Shown here: positions 51,519-62,972 of the stretch, one piece after another
Position numbering within the stretch: position 1 is the first letter of the stretch
How the letters are laid out: every line of letters begins with the position of its first letter
From: Xaviernesmea oryzae
Lineage (GTDB): Bacteria > Pseudomonadota > Alphaproteobacteria > Rhizobiales > Rhizobiaceae
NCBI RefSeq assembly: GCF_900109605.1
Contig: NZ_FOAM01000021.1
Location: 1 to 64,000, forward strand
Length of the DNA stretch: 64,000 nucleotides
Reading direction: 5' to 3'
Program-made: the position numbers and the translations under genes
Notes under the pieces: model-generated
Told to the model about the DNA's origin: nothing
The model's database searches: none
The model's input: the letters and a program-made list of their open reading frames with translations, nothing else

Positions 51519-54500
51519 ATGCAGACGATCACGGCGACCGCAAACGGTCAGGCGCTTTCACCTTCTCACGCCCCTCAACAGATCCTTCACGGCGCCAATG
51601 CGGACTGGCCCCGCCGGCCCGGCGAGCGTCTCAGCGGCCTTTTCGAGCGGCTCGCCGAAAGCTACGGCGCGTCGACCGCCGTCATCGATGGCGGCCGCAG
51701 CTGGAGCTATCGCGAACTCGATGCCCAGGCCAACCGCTTCGCCAGACGTTTGCGCGCCGAGGGCGTGCGGCCGGGAAGCCGCGTCGCGCTGCTGCTTGAT
51801 CGTTCGGCGCAGACCTATATCGCCATCCTCGCGGTGATGAAGGCTGGCGCCGCCTATGTGCCGCTCGCCCCCGCCTTTCCGCGCGAGCGGATGACCCTGA
51901 TCGTCGAGGATGCCGGCGTCGGCTTCGTCGTCACCACGGCCGATTATGCCGACCGGGCCGAAGGCCTGGGTGTCCCGCATCTGGTGATCGAGGCCGAAAG
52001 CGCGGCCTTGGCCGGCCAGGACGACGGCCCGCTCGATGTCGCGGCCATCGGTGACGACATTTGCTATATTCTCTACACATCGGGCACCACCGGCCGGCCG
52101 AAGGGCGTGGCGGTGCGCCATGAGAGCATCTGCAATTTCGTGCGTGTCGCCGCCAAGGCCTATGGCTACCGAACGAGCGACCGCGTCTATCAGGGCATGA
52201 CGATTGCCTTCGATTTCTCGACGGAGGAGATCTGGGTCCCCTTCGTTGCCGGCGCCACCGTGGTTCCAGCCCCGGGCAAGATGACGCTGGTGGGCGAGGA
52301 ACTCAGCGATTTCCTGCGTGCCAATGCCATCACCTGCATGGCATCGTCACCGACGCTGCTTTCCTCGATCGAAAGCGATGTGCCGACGCTTCGCACCATT
52401 CTGGTTGGTGGCGAGGCTTGCCCGCAGAGCCTCGTGGCGCGCTGGTCGCGGCCGGGCAGGCAAATCCTCAACACCTATGGCCCGACGGAAGCGACGGTGA
52501 CGGCCACCATGGGGCCGCTGTTGCCGGAACGGCCGGTCACAATCGGTACGCCGTTGCCAACCTATTCCATCGTCATTCTCGACCCCGAGGCGCCGCGACT
52601 GGCCGCGCCGGGCGAGATGGGCGAAATCGGCATTGCTGGTATCGGTCTGGCGGCTGGCTATCTCAACCGGCCGGACCTGACCGCCGAGAAGTTCATCCCC
52701 GATTTCATCGGTCTGTCGAACAATCCATCTCAGCGCATCTATCGCACGGGCGATCTCGGTCACATCAATGGCGATGGCGAGATCGAATATCACGGCCGCA
52801 CCGACATGCAGGTGAAGATCCGCGGCTATCGCATCGAGCTCGGCGAGATCGAGGCCGCGCTGCTCGACCAGCCGGGCATTGCCCAGGCCGCCGTCACGAC
52901 GTGGGAAATCGAGCCGGGGCGGGTCGAACTCGTGGGCTATTATGCACTGAAGTCGGGCGTGCTGCCGCTCTCGCGCGCCGATCTGGCGCAGGCGCTGCGC
53001 GGTCGCTTGCCGGACTATATGGTGCCCTCCTTCCTGGAGGAACTGCCGGCCCTGCCGATGACGGTGTCCGACAAGATCGACCTGCGCAAGCTGCCCAAGC
53101 CGTCGAGCCACCGCGTGGAGACCGCGCGGCGCGAAATCCTGCCCTCCACCGATGACGAACGCTTCATGGCCGAGGCGCTGCGCGATGTTCTGAAGATGGA
53201 TGTCTATGTCGAGGATCATTTCTTCGACGATCTCGGTGCCAATTCGCTGCTAATGGCGCGCTTCTGCGCCCGCCTGCGTACGCGCAAGGGCTGGGCCACC
53301 ACCTCGATGCGCGACATCTATCTGCATCCGACCATCGCGGGCCTTGCCCTGCACCTGCGCGGGCCGGAAGACGCCGTGGCCGCGGCGGAAGAGCCTTGCC
53401 TTACCCATCGCGCCTCCAATCTGGCTTACTGGAGCTGCGGCGCCGGGCAGCTCGCCTTTTATGGCGTCTATGCCTATGCCGCGCTCTGGCTGATCAACAA
53501 CGGGCTCAACTGGGTCTATGATGCGCTGGACAATCCGTTGCAGCTCTATCTGCGCTGTGCCGGCCTGTCGGCGGCTGTCTTCTTCGGCATGTCCGGCTTC
53601 GCGGTGGCGATGAAATGGCTGCTGATCGGCCGCTGGCAGGCCGGCAGCTTCCCCATCTGGGGTCTGCGCTATTATCGCTTCTGGCTGGTGAAAACCTTGA
53701 TCCGCTCCGCGCCGGTGGTGCTTTTCCGCGGCAGCCCGCTCTACAGCCTCTATCTTCGCCTGCTCGGTGCACGTCTTGGCCGCAGCGTGGCCATCGAGTG
53801 CCGCGCCGTGCCCGTCTGCACTGATATGATCACCGTCGGCGATCACTCGATCCTGCGCAAGGAATCGCTGATCCTCGGCTATCACGCCCGCGCCGGGATG
53901 ATCCACGTCGGCCCGATCACGATCGGCCGCGATGCCTTTGTCGGCGTCGGCAGCGTGGTGGATATCGACACCTCAATGGGCGATCGTGCCCAGCTTGGCC
54001 ATGCGTCCTCGCTGCAGCGCGGCCAGTCGATCCCGACCGACGCGCACTGGCATGGTTCGCCCGCCGTGCCGACTACGGCAAACTACACCAACGTGCCTGA
54101 CGTGACGCTCTCGAAGGCGCGGCGGGTTCTTTACGAAAGCCTGCAACTGGTCGTTCTTTTCGCGCTGGTCGCGCCCTTGCCGCTGCTCTTCCATACCTAT
54201 TGGCAGAATGTCAGCGACGATTATGAAGAGACGATCGGCCTGGTCGCTATCGGCACCACGGTCACCCTCCTGGTGCTGATCCTCGGCGCACTTGCCGCCG
54301 CGCTCGGCCTGCCGCGCCTCTTCCGGATGGTGCTGAAGCCGGGGCGCACCTACAGGCTCTACGGGCTGCACTACTGGCTGCAGACGATCGTCGAGGCTTG
54401 CACCAATATCCGCATGCTCAACGTGCTCTTCGGCGACAGCTCGGCTGTCGTCCACTATATCCGCGCGCTTGGCTGGAACCTGAACACGGTGGTGCAGACC

Positions 54501-55541
54501 GGATCGAATTTCGGCAGCAACCAGCAGCAGGACAATCCGCTTCTGTGCGAGATCGGCTCGGGCACCATGGTGTCCGACGGCCTCTACATGATCAATATCG
54601 ACAAGACCGCCTCCACCTTCCGGCTGGAGCATACCAAGGTCGGCGAGCGCAATTACTTCGGCAACAACATCTTCTATCCGCCGGGCGGCCGCACCGGCGA
54701 TAACGTCCTGCTCGGCACGAAGGTGATGGTGCCGATCGATGGTCCAATGCGCGAAAATGTCGGCCTGCTCGGCTCTCCGCCGTTTGAAATCCCGCGCATG
54801 GTCAAGCGGGACAAGGAGCTGATCCAGGGCGTCAGCGACGAAGACCGCCGCGCCCAGTTGCCGCACAAGAATGTGCATAATCTGCTGACCGTCGTCATGT
54901 TCCTGGCGGTCCAGTGGCTGGCCTTGTTCACCGCCATCGCCATCCTCGATCGGGCGCTGAACTATTATACGGAATGGGGTGCCACCGCGCTGTTTGTCGA
55001 GTTCCTGCTGACGGCGGCGCTGACCATCCCGCTCTTCATCCTAGTGGAACGCGCCAGCCTTGGCTTCCGCCCGCTCAAGCCGCTGACGACGACGATCTAT
55101 CATATCGATTTCTGGCGGCATGAGCGGCATTGGAAGCTGGCGGATTCGCCCATTGTCCAGCTCTTCGGCGGCACGCCCTTCCGGCCGATGATTCTGCGCG
55201 CGCTTGGTGTCAAGGTCGGCCGCAGGGTCTTCGACGATGGCGCCAATCTGACGGAGCGCTCGCTGGTCGAGATCGGCGATGATGCGACGCTCAACGAAGG
55301 CTGTGTGATCCAGGCGCATTCGCTGGAAGAGGGCGCCTTCAAGTCCGACTACATCCGTATCGGCAAGGGCTGCACGCTGAGCCCCGCCGCCTTCGTCCAT
55401 TACGGCGTGGTGATGGGTGAGGGCTCGATCGCGGAGACGGACAGCTTCGTCATGAAGGGCGAGATCCTGGAGCCGAATTCGGTCTGGGGCGGCAACCCCG
55501 CCAAGCTCAATGGCTTCGTCAAGCCGGTGCCGGTGGCGTGA
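51519..55541 (+). CDS. Pls/PosA-type non-ribosomal peptide synthetase (A-T-6TM-C1/C2/C3)
   Basis: 1340 residues from the ATG at 51519. Adenylation domain (1-530): A3 LYTSGTTGRPKG near 186, A5 NTYGPTEAT near 318, A7 YRTGDLGHINGD, A8 VKIRGYRIELGEIEAAL near 433, A10 DKIDLRKLPK with the catalytic Lys near 524. T domain (545-620) with the phosphopantetheine Ser576 (LGANSLLMARF). Then three units, each two membrane helices followed by a soluble hexapeptide-type module: the layout of epsilon-poly-L-lysine synthetase (Pls, about 1320 residues) and PosA. No condensation or thioesterase domain. It should activate one amino acid and join it into an amide-linked chain or conjugate at the membrane. Specificity positions read by manual alignment are D-F-E-A-L-G-T-V-T-K. 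Overlaps the phosphopantetheinyl transferase gene. Confidence 0.88.
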   Translation: MQTITATANGQALSPSHAPQQILHGANADWPRRPGERLSGLFERLAESYGASTAVIDGGRSWSYRELDAQANRFARRLRAEGVRPGSRVALLLDRSAQTYIAILAVMKAGAAYVPLAPAFPRERMTLIVEDAGVGFVVTTADYADRAEGLGVPHLVIEAESAALAGQDDGPLDVAAIGDDICYILYTSGTTGRPKGVAVRHESICNFVRVAAKAYGYRTSDRVYQGMTIAFDFSTEEIWVPFVAGATVVPAPGKMTLVGEELSDFLRANAITCMASSPTLLSSIESDVPTLRTILVGGEACPQSLVARWSRPGRQILNTYGPTEATVTATMGPLLPERPVTIGTPLPTYSIVILDPEAPRLAAPGEMGEIGIAGIGLAAGYLNRPDLTAEKFIPDFIGLSNNPSQRIYRTGDLGHINGDGEIEYHGRTDMQVKIRGYRIELGEIEAALLDQPGIAQAAVTTWEIEPGRVELVGYYALKSGVLPLSRADLAQALRGRLPDYMVPSFLEELPALPMTVSDKIDLRKLPKPSSHRVETARREILPSTDDERFMAEALRDVLKMDVYVEDHFFDDLGANSLLMARFCARLRTRKGWATTSMRDIYLHPTIAGLALHLRGPEDAVAAAEEPCLTHRASNLAYWSCGAGQLAFYGVYAYAALWLINNGLNWVYDALDNPLQLYLRCAGLSAAVFFGMSGFAVAMKWLLIGRWQAGSFPIWGLRYYRFWLVKTLIRSAPVVLFRGSPLYSLYLRLLGARLGRSVAIECRAVPVCTDMITVGDHSILRKESLILGYHARAGMIHVGPITIGRDAFVGVGSVVDIDTSMGDRAQLGHASSLQRGQSIPTDAHWHGSPAVPTTANYTNVPDVTLSKARRVLYESLQLVVLFALVAPLPLLFHTYWQNVSDDYEETIGLVAIGTTVTLLVLILGALAAALGLPRLFRMVLKPGRTYRLYGLHYWLQTIVEACTNIRMLNVLFGDSSAVVHYIRALGWNLNTVVQTGSNFGSNQQQDNPLLCEIGSGTMVSDGLYMINIDKTASTFRLEHTKVGERNYFGNNIFYPPGGRTGDNVLLGTKVMVPIDGPMRENVGLLGSPPFEIPRMVKRDKELIQGVSDEDRRAQLPHKNVHNLLTVVMFLAVQWLALFTAIAILDRALNYYTEWGATALFVEFLLTAALTIPLFILVERASLGFRPLKPLTTTIYHIDFWRHERHWKLADSPIVQLFGGTPFRPMILRALGVKVGRRVFDDGANLTERSLVEIGDDATLNEGCVIQAHSLEEGAFKSDYIRIGKGCTLSPAAFVHYGVVMGEGSIAETDSFVMKGEILEPNSVWGGNPAKLNGFVKPVPVA

Positions 55542-56185
55542 GCGAGACGGACGGCGCGGCCGAGGAGGCCGCGCTTCGGCAGGCGCTGGGCCTGTTTGCA
55601 CCACCCGGCATAAGGCTCGGCTGCCGGATGATCCGCAGCGACGATGCGCGGCTGCTCACCGCTGAGGAAGCCGAGGCCTTCGCAGCCCGGCCTCTTGCGG
55701 CACGCCGGGCAAGCGGAGCGGCGCGCGCGACGGCCCGCGCCCTTCTGGCGGCAGAGGGGCTGGGAGAGGCCTTCATCGGCCGCGCGCCCACTGGTGCGCC
55801 GGTCTGGCCGGAGGGCTTTGTCGGCTCGCTTGCCCATGACGAGGCCATGGCCGTGGCAGCGATCGCGCCAAAGGCGCGCGTGCGCTCCCTTGGAATTGAT
55901 GTCGAGCCTGCGGCGCCGCTGGAGGCGGAGGTCGCCGCGCTTGTGCACATAGCTGAGGATGTGATCGACGGTGTTGAGGCTGGCCTTGCTGCACGTGTGC
56001 TCTTCAGTGCCAAAGAGGCCGTCTACAAGGCGTGCTTTCCGCTTGATGGCATCATGCTAGATTACGCCGATATTACCGTCGATCTTCGACAGACCTGCGC
56101 CATCACCAGCACAGGTCGGCACACCCAGCTCTTCGTCTGCCTGGCGCCGCGCCTTGTCGTCCTAGCGGTGATCGAGCCTGCGTAA
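55538..56185 (+). CDS. 4'-phosphopantetheinyl transferase (EntD/Sfp-like)
   Basis: 215 residues from a GTG at 55538 that overlaps the synthetase stop (GTGA). Core motifs: VGSLAHDEAMAVAAIAP, GIDVEP (Mg-binding Asp/Glu) and FSAKEAVYKACFP (catalytic Glu-Lys). The family transfers phosphopantetheine from CoA to the Ser of a carrier domain, here Ser576 of the upstream synthetase. The tight overlap means the enzyme is produced together with its target, a dedicated activating partner. Length is at the short end of the Sfp/EntD class. Confidence 0.9.
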   Translation: MSETDGAAEEAALRQALGLFAPPGIRLGCRMIRSDDARLLTAEEAEAFAARPLAARRASGAARATARALLAAEGLGEAFIGRAPTGAPVWPEGFVGSLAHDEAMAVAAIAPKARVRSLGIDVEPAAPLEAEVAALVHIAEDVIDGVEAGLAARVLFSAKEAVYKACFPLDGIMLDYADITVDLRQTCAITSTGRHTQLFVCLAPRLVVLAVIEPA

Positions 56186-56433
56186 GAGCCGATTACGCTG
56201 ATGCGTGCCTGAAGTGGAAGGCCGCGCATCGCGTCAGCACTAGGGCGCAGCATTTGAAAGGCAAGATCCCGCGCGCGCCATTTGCAAGAATTTGCACAGA
56301 TAATCATCATGTCGGTATGAGACTGGTGAAATTCTAGGCATATTTATAAAGTATCAATAGATTTCACTTACATAAGCGTCCGATGTTTACGCAATATTGG
56401 ACGCGGACCGATGCTCCGCCTTCAGACCGCTAG

Positions 56434-58764
<2,331 letters not shown>

Positions 58765-58779
58765 GCCTGTCCCGCAGCG

Positions 58780-59832
58780 TCAGCGCATTTTTCTGTTGAT
58801 GCCGTAGGTTAGCGCCAGCGCGCTGACGAGGACGGCGCCCTTGATGAAATCCTGGGTGTAATAGGGCGCATTCAGCATGGTCAGCCCGTTGAGCAGCACA
58901 CCGACGAAGACGGCGCCGACGATGGTGCCGCCGACATTCGGTCGGCGCAAGCCCCGCACGGCAAAGCCGATCAGCGAGGCGGCAACCGAATCCATCAGCA
59001 GCGAGGCGCCGGAAGAGACATCGCCGCGGCCGATACGGGCCGCCACGATGATGCCGCCCAGTGCTGCAAGACTGGCGGACAGGACATAGGCAAAGCCCCG
59101 CAGCCGCTCGACCGGCGCGCCGGCAAGCCGCGTTGCGGTCTCGTTTCCACCCGTGGCGAAGAGCAGCCGGCCGAAGCGGGTGCGCTCGGTCAAGACGAAC
59201 AGGACGATGGCCACGAGGATCATCAGCAGCACCGGCAAGGGCAGCGTCTCAAACAGGCTGGAGCGACCGATCGCGAGAAACAATGGATCCACCTTTCCCG
59301 TCGCCTTGCTGCCATCCGGCAGGATCAGCCCGGCGGAAATTGAGCGCCCGGCCGTCGGAATGAGTTGAAGACCAGTGAGCAGAAACATGGTGGACAGCGT
59401 TGCCAGCAGATCGGGCACTTTCAGCCGCACGATCAGCAAGGCATTGAACAGGCCGACGACAATGCCGAAGGCGAGAACCAGGGCGACTGTGGCAAAGGCC
59501 CCGAGGTCAAGCACGATCATCGCATAGCTGGCGGCCATCACGCTGGAGGCAGCGACCGCTCCCACGGACAGATCGAACCCTCCGACGGCCAGCGTGACGG
59601 TGACGCCGGTGCCGATGATGGCGACCACGGCCACTGCCTGGAGGATGCTCATGGCATTGGCGAGGGTGAGGAAGGCGGGCTGGAGCACGGAGAAGATCAG
59701 CACCAGCGCCGCGAGCAGCAGGAAGACGACGCCTCGGCGCAGGCCGTCGCGCAGTTGCGCGGCAAGCGGTAGCGCATCGGCAAGGGCATGTGGATCGCGA
59801 CGCGTATTGATCGGCGCTGTGCTATCGGTCAT
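58780..59832 (-). CDS. Sugar ABC transporter permease (RbsC-type)
   Basis: 350 residues, 8-10 hydrophobic segments. Motifs AVGGFDLSVGAVAASSVMAAS, NALLIVRLKVPDLLATLSTMF, GRLLFATGGNETATRLAGAPVERLR and VGAVFVGVLLNGLTM. Minus strand; its start touches the ATPase stop (shared base 59832, TGATG), so it is translationally coupled. The binding-protein gene is on the other strand at 61712. Substrate unknown; no metabolic enzyme lies in the same operon. Confidence 0.9.
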   Translation of the reverse strand: MTDSTAPINTRRDPHALADALPLAAQLRDGLRRGVVFLLLAALVLIFSVLQPAFLTLANAMSILQAVAVVAIIGTGVTVTLAVGGFDLSVGAVAASSVMAASYAMIVLDLGAFATVALVLAFGIVVGLFNALLIVRLKVPDLLATLSTMFLLTGLQLIPTAGRSISAGLILPDGSKATGKVDPLFLAIGRSSLFETLPLPVLLMILVAIVLFVLTERTRFGRLLFATGGNETATRLAGAPVERLRGFAYVLSASLAALGGIIVAARIGRGDVSSGASLLMDSVAASLIGFAVRGLRRPNVGGTIVGAVFVGVLLNGLTMLNAPYYTQDFIKGAVLVSALALTYGINRKMR

Positions 59833-61328
59833 CAGGCAAGTTCCTCATGGCGCGCGCCGATCAGCGTGCTGTTTGTCCGGCGATCCGGCGGCGTTTGTTC
59901 GAGCAGCCGGTGGCGGTCGATGACGATCACGCGATCCGCCACCTCTAGCGCTTCTTCCGGATCGGAAGTGGCCAGCAGCGTGGCGCGATCCGTGCGGCTG
60001 CGCAGGGCGGCGATGATGTCCTGGCGCGCACCGACATCGACGCCTTGGAAGGGCTCGTCCAGCATCAGCAGGCGACTCGGCTCGGCATCCCAGCGCGCCA
60101 AAACGACCTTTTGCTGATTGCCGCCTGAGAGCGACCAGACGGATGCGGCCGGACCCGTGGCCTTGATCCCGAGCCGCGCGATGGCGTCTGTCGCCGCTGC
60201 CTGCTCGCGGCGTTCGCGCAGGATGCCGTGCGGATGCCAGCGGCGCAGATAGGGAAGGCTGATGGTCGAGGCGATGCTTTCGCCCGGCCAGCCGGCAGGG
60301 ATGAAGGAGGCGCGATGGCGGTCTTCCCCGGCCAGGACGACGCCGCGCGCGATGGCCTCGGCCGGACCGGATGGCGCATAGGCAGCGCCATCGAGCACCG
60401 CACGGCCACTGGCGAAGCGGCCGAGCCCGAACAGAAGGGACAGGAGCCGGCTCTTGCCGGCCCCCAGAACACCCGTCAGCGCCACCACCTCCCCCTCACG
60501 CAGGGTGAGGTCGAAGGCTGGCGTGTCATTGAAGATCCTGACCCCAGACAAGTGCAGCACCGGCCTGCCCGGAACGGTTCGCCGCTGCGGATGGACCAGG
60601 CTCAGGGGGCGCCCGATCATCGTTTCGATCGCCTTCACCAGGTCGATGGGCCGTGCCTGCTGCGCCACCACCCGGCCACCGCGCAGAACGACCACTCGGT
60701 CGGCAAGAGCCTGGAGATCCGCCGTGCGGTGAGAAATATAGAGCACCGCGATGCCGCGCGCCTTCAGCCCGCGCACCATCTGGTAGAAGCGCTCCGCTTC
60801 CCGCGCCGAAAGGCTGGCCGTCGGTTCGTCCAGGATCAGGAGCTTGGCCTGGTTGGACAACGCGCGCGCAATGGCGACCAGCTGCCGATCTGCCGTTCCG
60901 AGCTCCGAAAAATCGCGGTCCAAGGGGAGGTCGAACCCCACGTCGGATAGAATCGCCGCCGCTCGTCGTCGCAGGCTGCGATGCGACAGGAAGAAGGGCT
61001 GGCGGCCGTCGGCAAATTGATCGAGCAACAGCGCATCGGCAACGGTCATGCCGGGAATGCCGATGACATCCGTGGACTGATGCACGGTGACGATTCCCCG
61101 GGCGGCAGCCTCGGCGGGGCTCTTGGCGTGATAGGGCCTGCCATCGAAGTAAATGCTGCCGGCATCGGCTTCGATCAGCCCTGCCAGAATCTTCACCAAC
61201 GTCGATTTGCCAGCGCCATTGGCCCCCATGAGTGCAACGACCTCACCCCGATTGATCGACAGCGAAGCCGCGTCGAGTGCCTGGGTGGAGCCGAAAGCGC
61301 GCGAGAGCCCCTCGATGGAAAGCAGCAT
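59832..61328 (-). CDS. Sugar ABC transporter ATPase (RbsA-type, two domains)
   Basis: 498 residues from the ATG at 61328 (LLSIEGLSRAFGSTQALDAASL). Domain 1: Walker A GANGAGKST, Walker B LLILDEPTASLS. Domain 2: altered P-loop GVLGAGKSR, signature WSLSGGNQQKVVLARW, Walker B LLMLDEPFQGVDVG. First gene of a two-gene minus-strand operon with the permease. Divergent from the 61712 binding-protein gene, an uncommon layout for Rbs-type systems. The upstream frame to 61481 is not family-like. Ribosome site weak (GAGAAC). Confidence 0.9.
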   Translation of the reverse strand: MLLSIEGLSRAFGSTQALDAASLSINRGEVVALMGANGAGKSTLVKILAGLIEADAGSIYFDGRPYHAKSPAEAAARGIVTVHQSTDVIGIPGMTVADALLLDQFADGRQPFFLSHRSLRRRAAAILSDVGFDLPLDRDFSELGTADRQLVAIARALSNQAKLLILDEPTASLSAREAERFYQMVRGLKARGIAVLYISHRTADLQALADRVVVLRGGRVVAQQARPIDLVKAIETMIGRPLSLVHPQRRTVPGRPVLHLSGVRIFNDTPAFDLTLREGEVVALTGVLGAGKSRLLSLLFGLGRFASGRAVLDGAAYAPSGPAEAIARGVVLAGEDRHRASFIPAGWPGESIASTISLPYLRRWHPHGILRERREQAAATDAIARLGIKATGPAASVWSLSGGNQQKVVLARWDAEPSRLLMLDEPFQGVDVGARQDIIAALRSRTDRATLLATSDPEEALEVADRVIVIDRHRLLEQTPPDRRTNSTLIGARHEELA

Positions 61329-61711
61329 GCGGACGTTCTCGTGGACAGGGTCGCGGGCACGTGGCGGCCGGGAGAACTTATCGCACATCCCCCATCGCAC
61401 CCACATGACCTGCGGCAGATCTCGAATTCTTGTCTTAACGGTGCCCTTCGCCAAGGCGACCAACAAGAACGCGGCTTTCATTGTCGACAGAATTTGTAGA
61501 ATTTCGTTCCTGCTCTGACCGGCTACGATGTCGCTTCCGCCAAGCGTGGCTCTGAAGGGGATGCTCTGCTGCGGGCCATCCCGTTTTGCGCATGGCGTCC
61601 CAATCGAAAAGCCATTTCCGGCAGTGGGCCGTTTGAGGCAAAAACATATCCTATAAAATCCGTGGATTTAGATGATGATGCAGCACGGTCCTATCCATGA
61701 AAGGGAAGTCC
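61329..61711. promoter_or_regulatory. Divergent promoter region of the Rbs-type transporter
   Basis: Contains AT-rich stretches suited to promoters in both directions. GTCGAC within TTGTCGACAG (61479-61488) and the direct repeat GAATTT-GTA-GAATTT just after it are the only visible motifs. No regulator gene adjoins, so control must come from elsewhere. No gene seen. Confidence 0.4.
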
Positions 61712-62755
61712 ATGCCAACCACGCTTCGTCTTGCCACGCTTTTCGCACCGGCTCTGCTCCTCGCAAGCTCGGCTCTCGCAGGCGGTATCGCCGGCGCTCC
61801 CGCGCCCTTCGACAAAGGCGGGGTGAAGATCGCCTTGATCGGCTACATCTCCGCCGGAGACTTCTTTCAGGCTTATCAGGCGGGCGCCGAGGCGCAGGCC
61901 AAGGCACTCGGCATCGATCTTCAGGTTTTCCAGGGGCGGCAGGATGCGGCCCAGCAGCGCGAGCAGGTGCTCCAGGCCATCAATCTCGGCGTCAAGGCGA
62001 TCGTCATCGATCATGGCCAGCCGGAGGCGCTGGCCGACGTCGCGCAACAGGCCCTGGACAAGGGCATCAAGGTCGTCGCCTTCGATGTCAACCTGAACAA
62101 TCCCGCCATTCCCCAGGTCGAACAGTCGGATCATCGCCTGGCCGAGCTGGCGCTGGATCAGGCGCTGAAGGACAACGGCACGGCGTTCAAGGCGGGCTAT
62201 GTCTATGTGGCGGGCTTCGCCCCGCTCGACCGTCGAAACGAGATCTGGGATAAGGTGAAGGCCGCCAATCCCGGCATCGTCGAAGCCGCGCGTTTCGGCA
62301 CGGTCAGCGACACCACGGCGACGGCGACCGCCGATCAGGCCAAGGCGGTCTTCCGCGCCAATCCGGATATTTCCGTGGTGTTCGCGCCCTATGACGAGTT
62401 CGCGCGCGGCGTGAAGCTCGCAGCTGCCGATCTCGGCATTCAGGACAAGGTAAAGATCTATTCGGCCGATGTATCCACGGCCGACATCCAGGAAATCACC
62501 GAAAAGGGCAGCCCTTGGGTCGCAACCGCCGCAACCAACCCGTCCGTCGTCGGCGCTGTCTCGATCCGCGCGGCGGCGCTGCAGATTGCAGGCGATCAGG
62601 TACCGCACCAGATCGTGGTTGAACCGGCATTGATCACGCAGAAGCAGTTGCGCGATGCCGGCGTGACCACGATCGATGAGCTTGCCAAGAAAGTCCCCGC
62701 CTTTTCCACGAGCACGGCGGTGACGGCGAGCTGGATTCCCGCTGCGGCTTTCTGA
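61712..62755 (+). CDS. Sugar ABC transporter periplasmic binding protein (RbsB-type)
   Basis: 347 residues from the ATG at 61712, supported by AAAGGGAAG upstream; another ATG five codons earlier has no site. Signal peptide TTLRLATLFAPALLLASSALA, mature GGIAGAPAPFDKGGVKIALIGYISAGDFFQAYQ. Peripla_BP_4 fold: AINLGVKAIVIDHGQPEALADVAQQALDKGIKVVAFDV, ISVVFAPYDEFARGVKLA. Periplasmic receptor for the divergent ATPase and permease at 58780-61328. Ligand not deducible. Confidence 0.88.
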   Translation: MPTTLRLATLFAPALLLASSALAGGIAGAPAPFDKGGVKIALIGYISAGDFFQAYQAGAEAQAKALGIDLQVFQGRQDAAQQREQVLQAINLGVKAIVIDHGQPEALADVAQQALDKGIKVVAFDVNLNNPAIPQVEQSDHRLAELALDQALKDNGTAFKAGYVYVAGFAPLDRRNEIWDKVKAANPGIVEAARFGTVSDTTATATADQAKAVFRANPDISVVFAPYDEFARGVKLAAADLGIQDKVKIYSADVSTADIQEITEKGSPWVATAATNPSVVGAVSIRAAALQIAGDQVPHQIVVEPALITQKQLRDAGVTTIDELAKKVPAFSTSTAVTASWIPAAAF

Positions 62756-62776
62756 AAGCCGATTGCGCAAATTTTC

Positions 62777-62808
62777 GAGGGCGACACCTTGGACGAGGTG
62801 TTGCCCTC
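62777..62808 (+). terminator. Probable terminator after the RbsB-type gene
   Basis: GAGGGCGACACC (62777-62788), loop of 8, GGTGTTGCCCTC (62797-62808): a 12-base stem with one G-U pair, 21 bases after the stop codon. Only a short T-rich tail (TGCCTTTG) follows, so termination may be partial. Confidence 0.6.
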
Positions 62809-62855
62809 TGCCTTTGTGAGCAATCTCTGACCTGATCCCGAATGCGGCAAACTAT

Positions 62856-62881
62856 TATCCAAATAGTCTACTCTATGGATA
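62856..62881. promoter_or_regulatory. Promoter/operator-like region upstream of the TauA-type gene
   Basis: An AT-rich patch contains the inverted repeat TATCCA (62856-62861)/TGGATA (62876-62881). It lies about 90 bases before the 62973 start. Its regulator is unknown; a promoter here is likely because a terminator-like hairpin precedes it. Confidence 0.35.
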
Positions 62882-62972
62882 GATTTTGCTGATGAAGCGG
62901 CGGCAGATCCCCTATCGTTTGTCAGAGAGGCCATAGGCCGTCTGATCCATTTTGCGAGAGGGTGCTGATATC

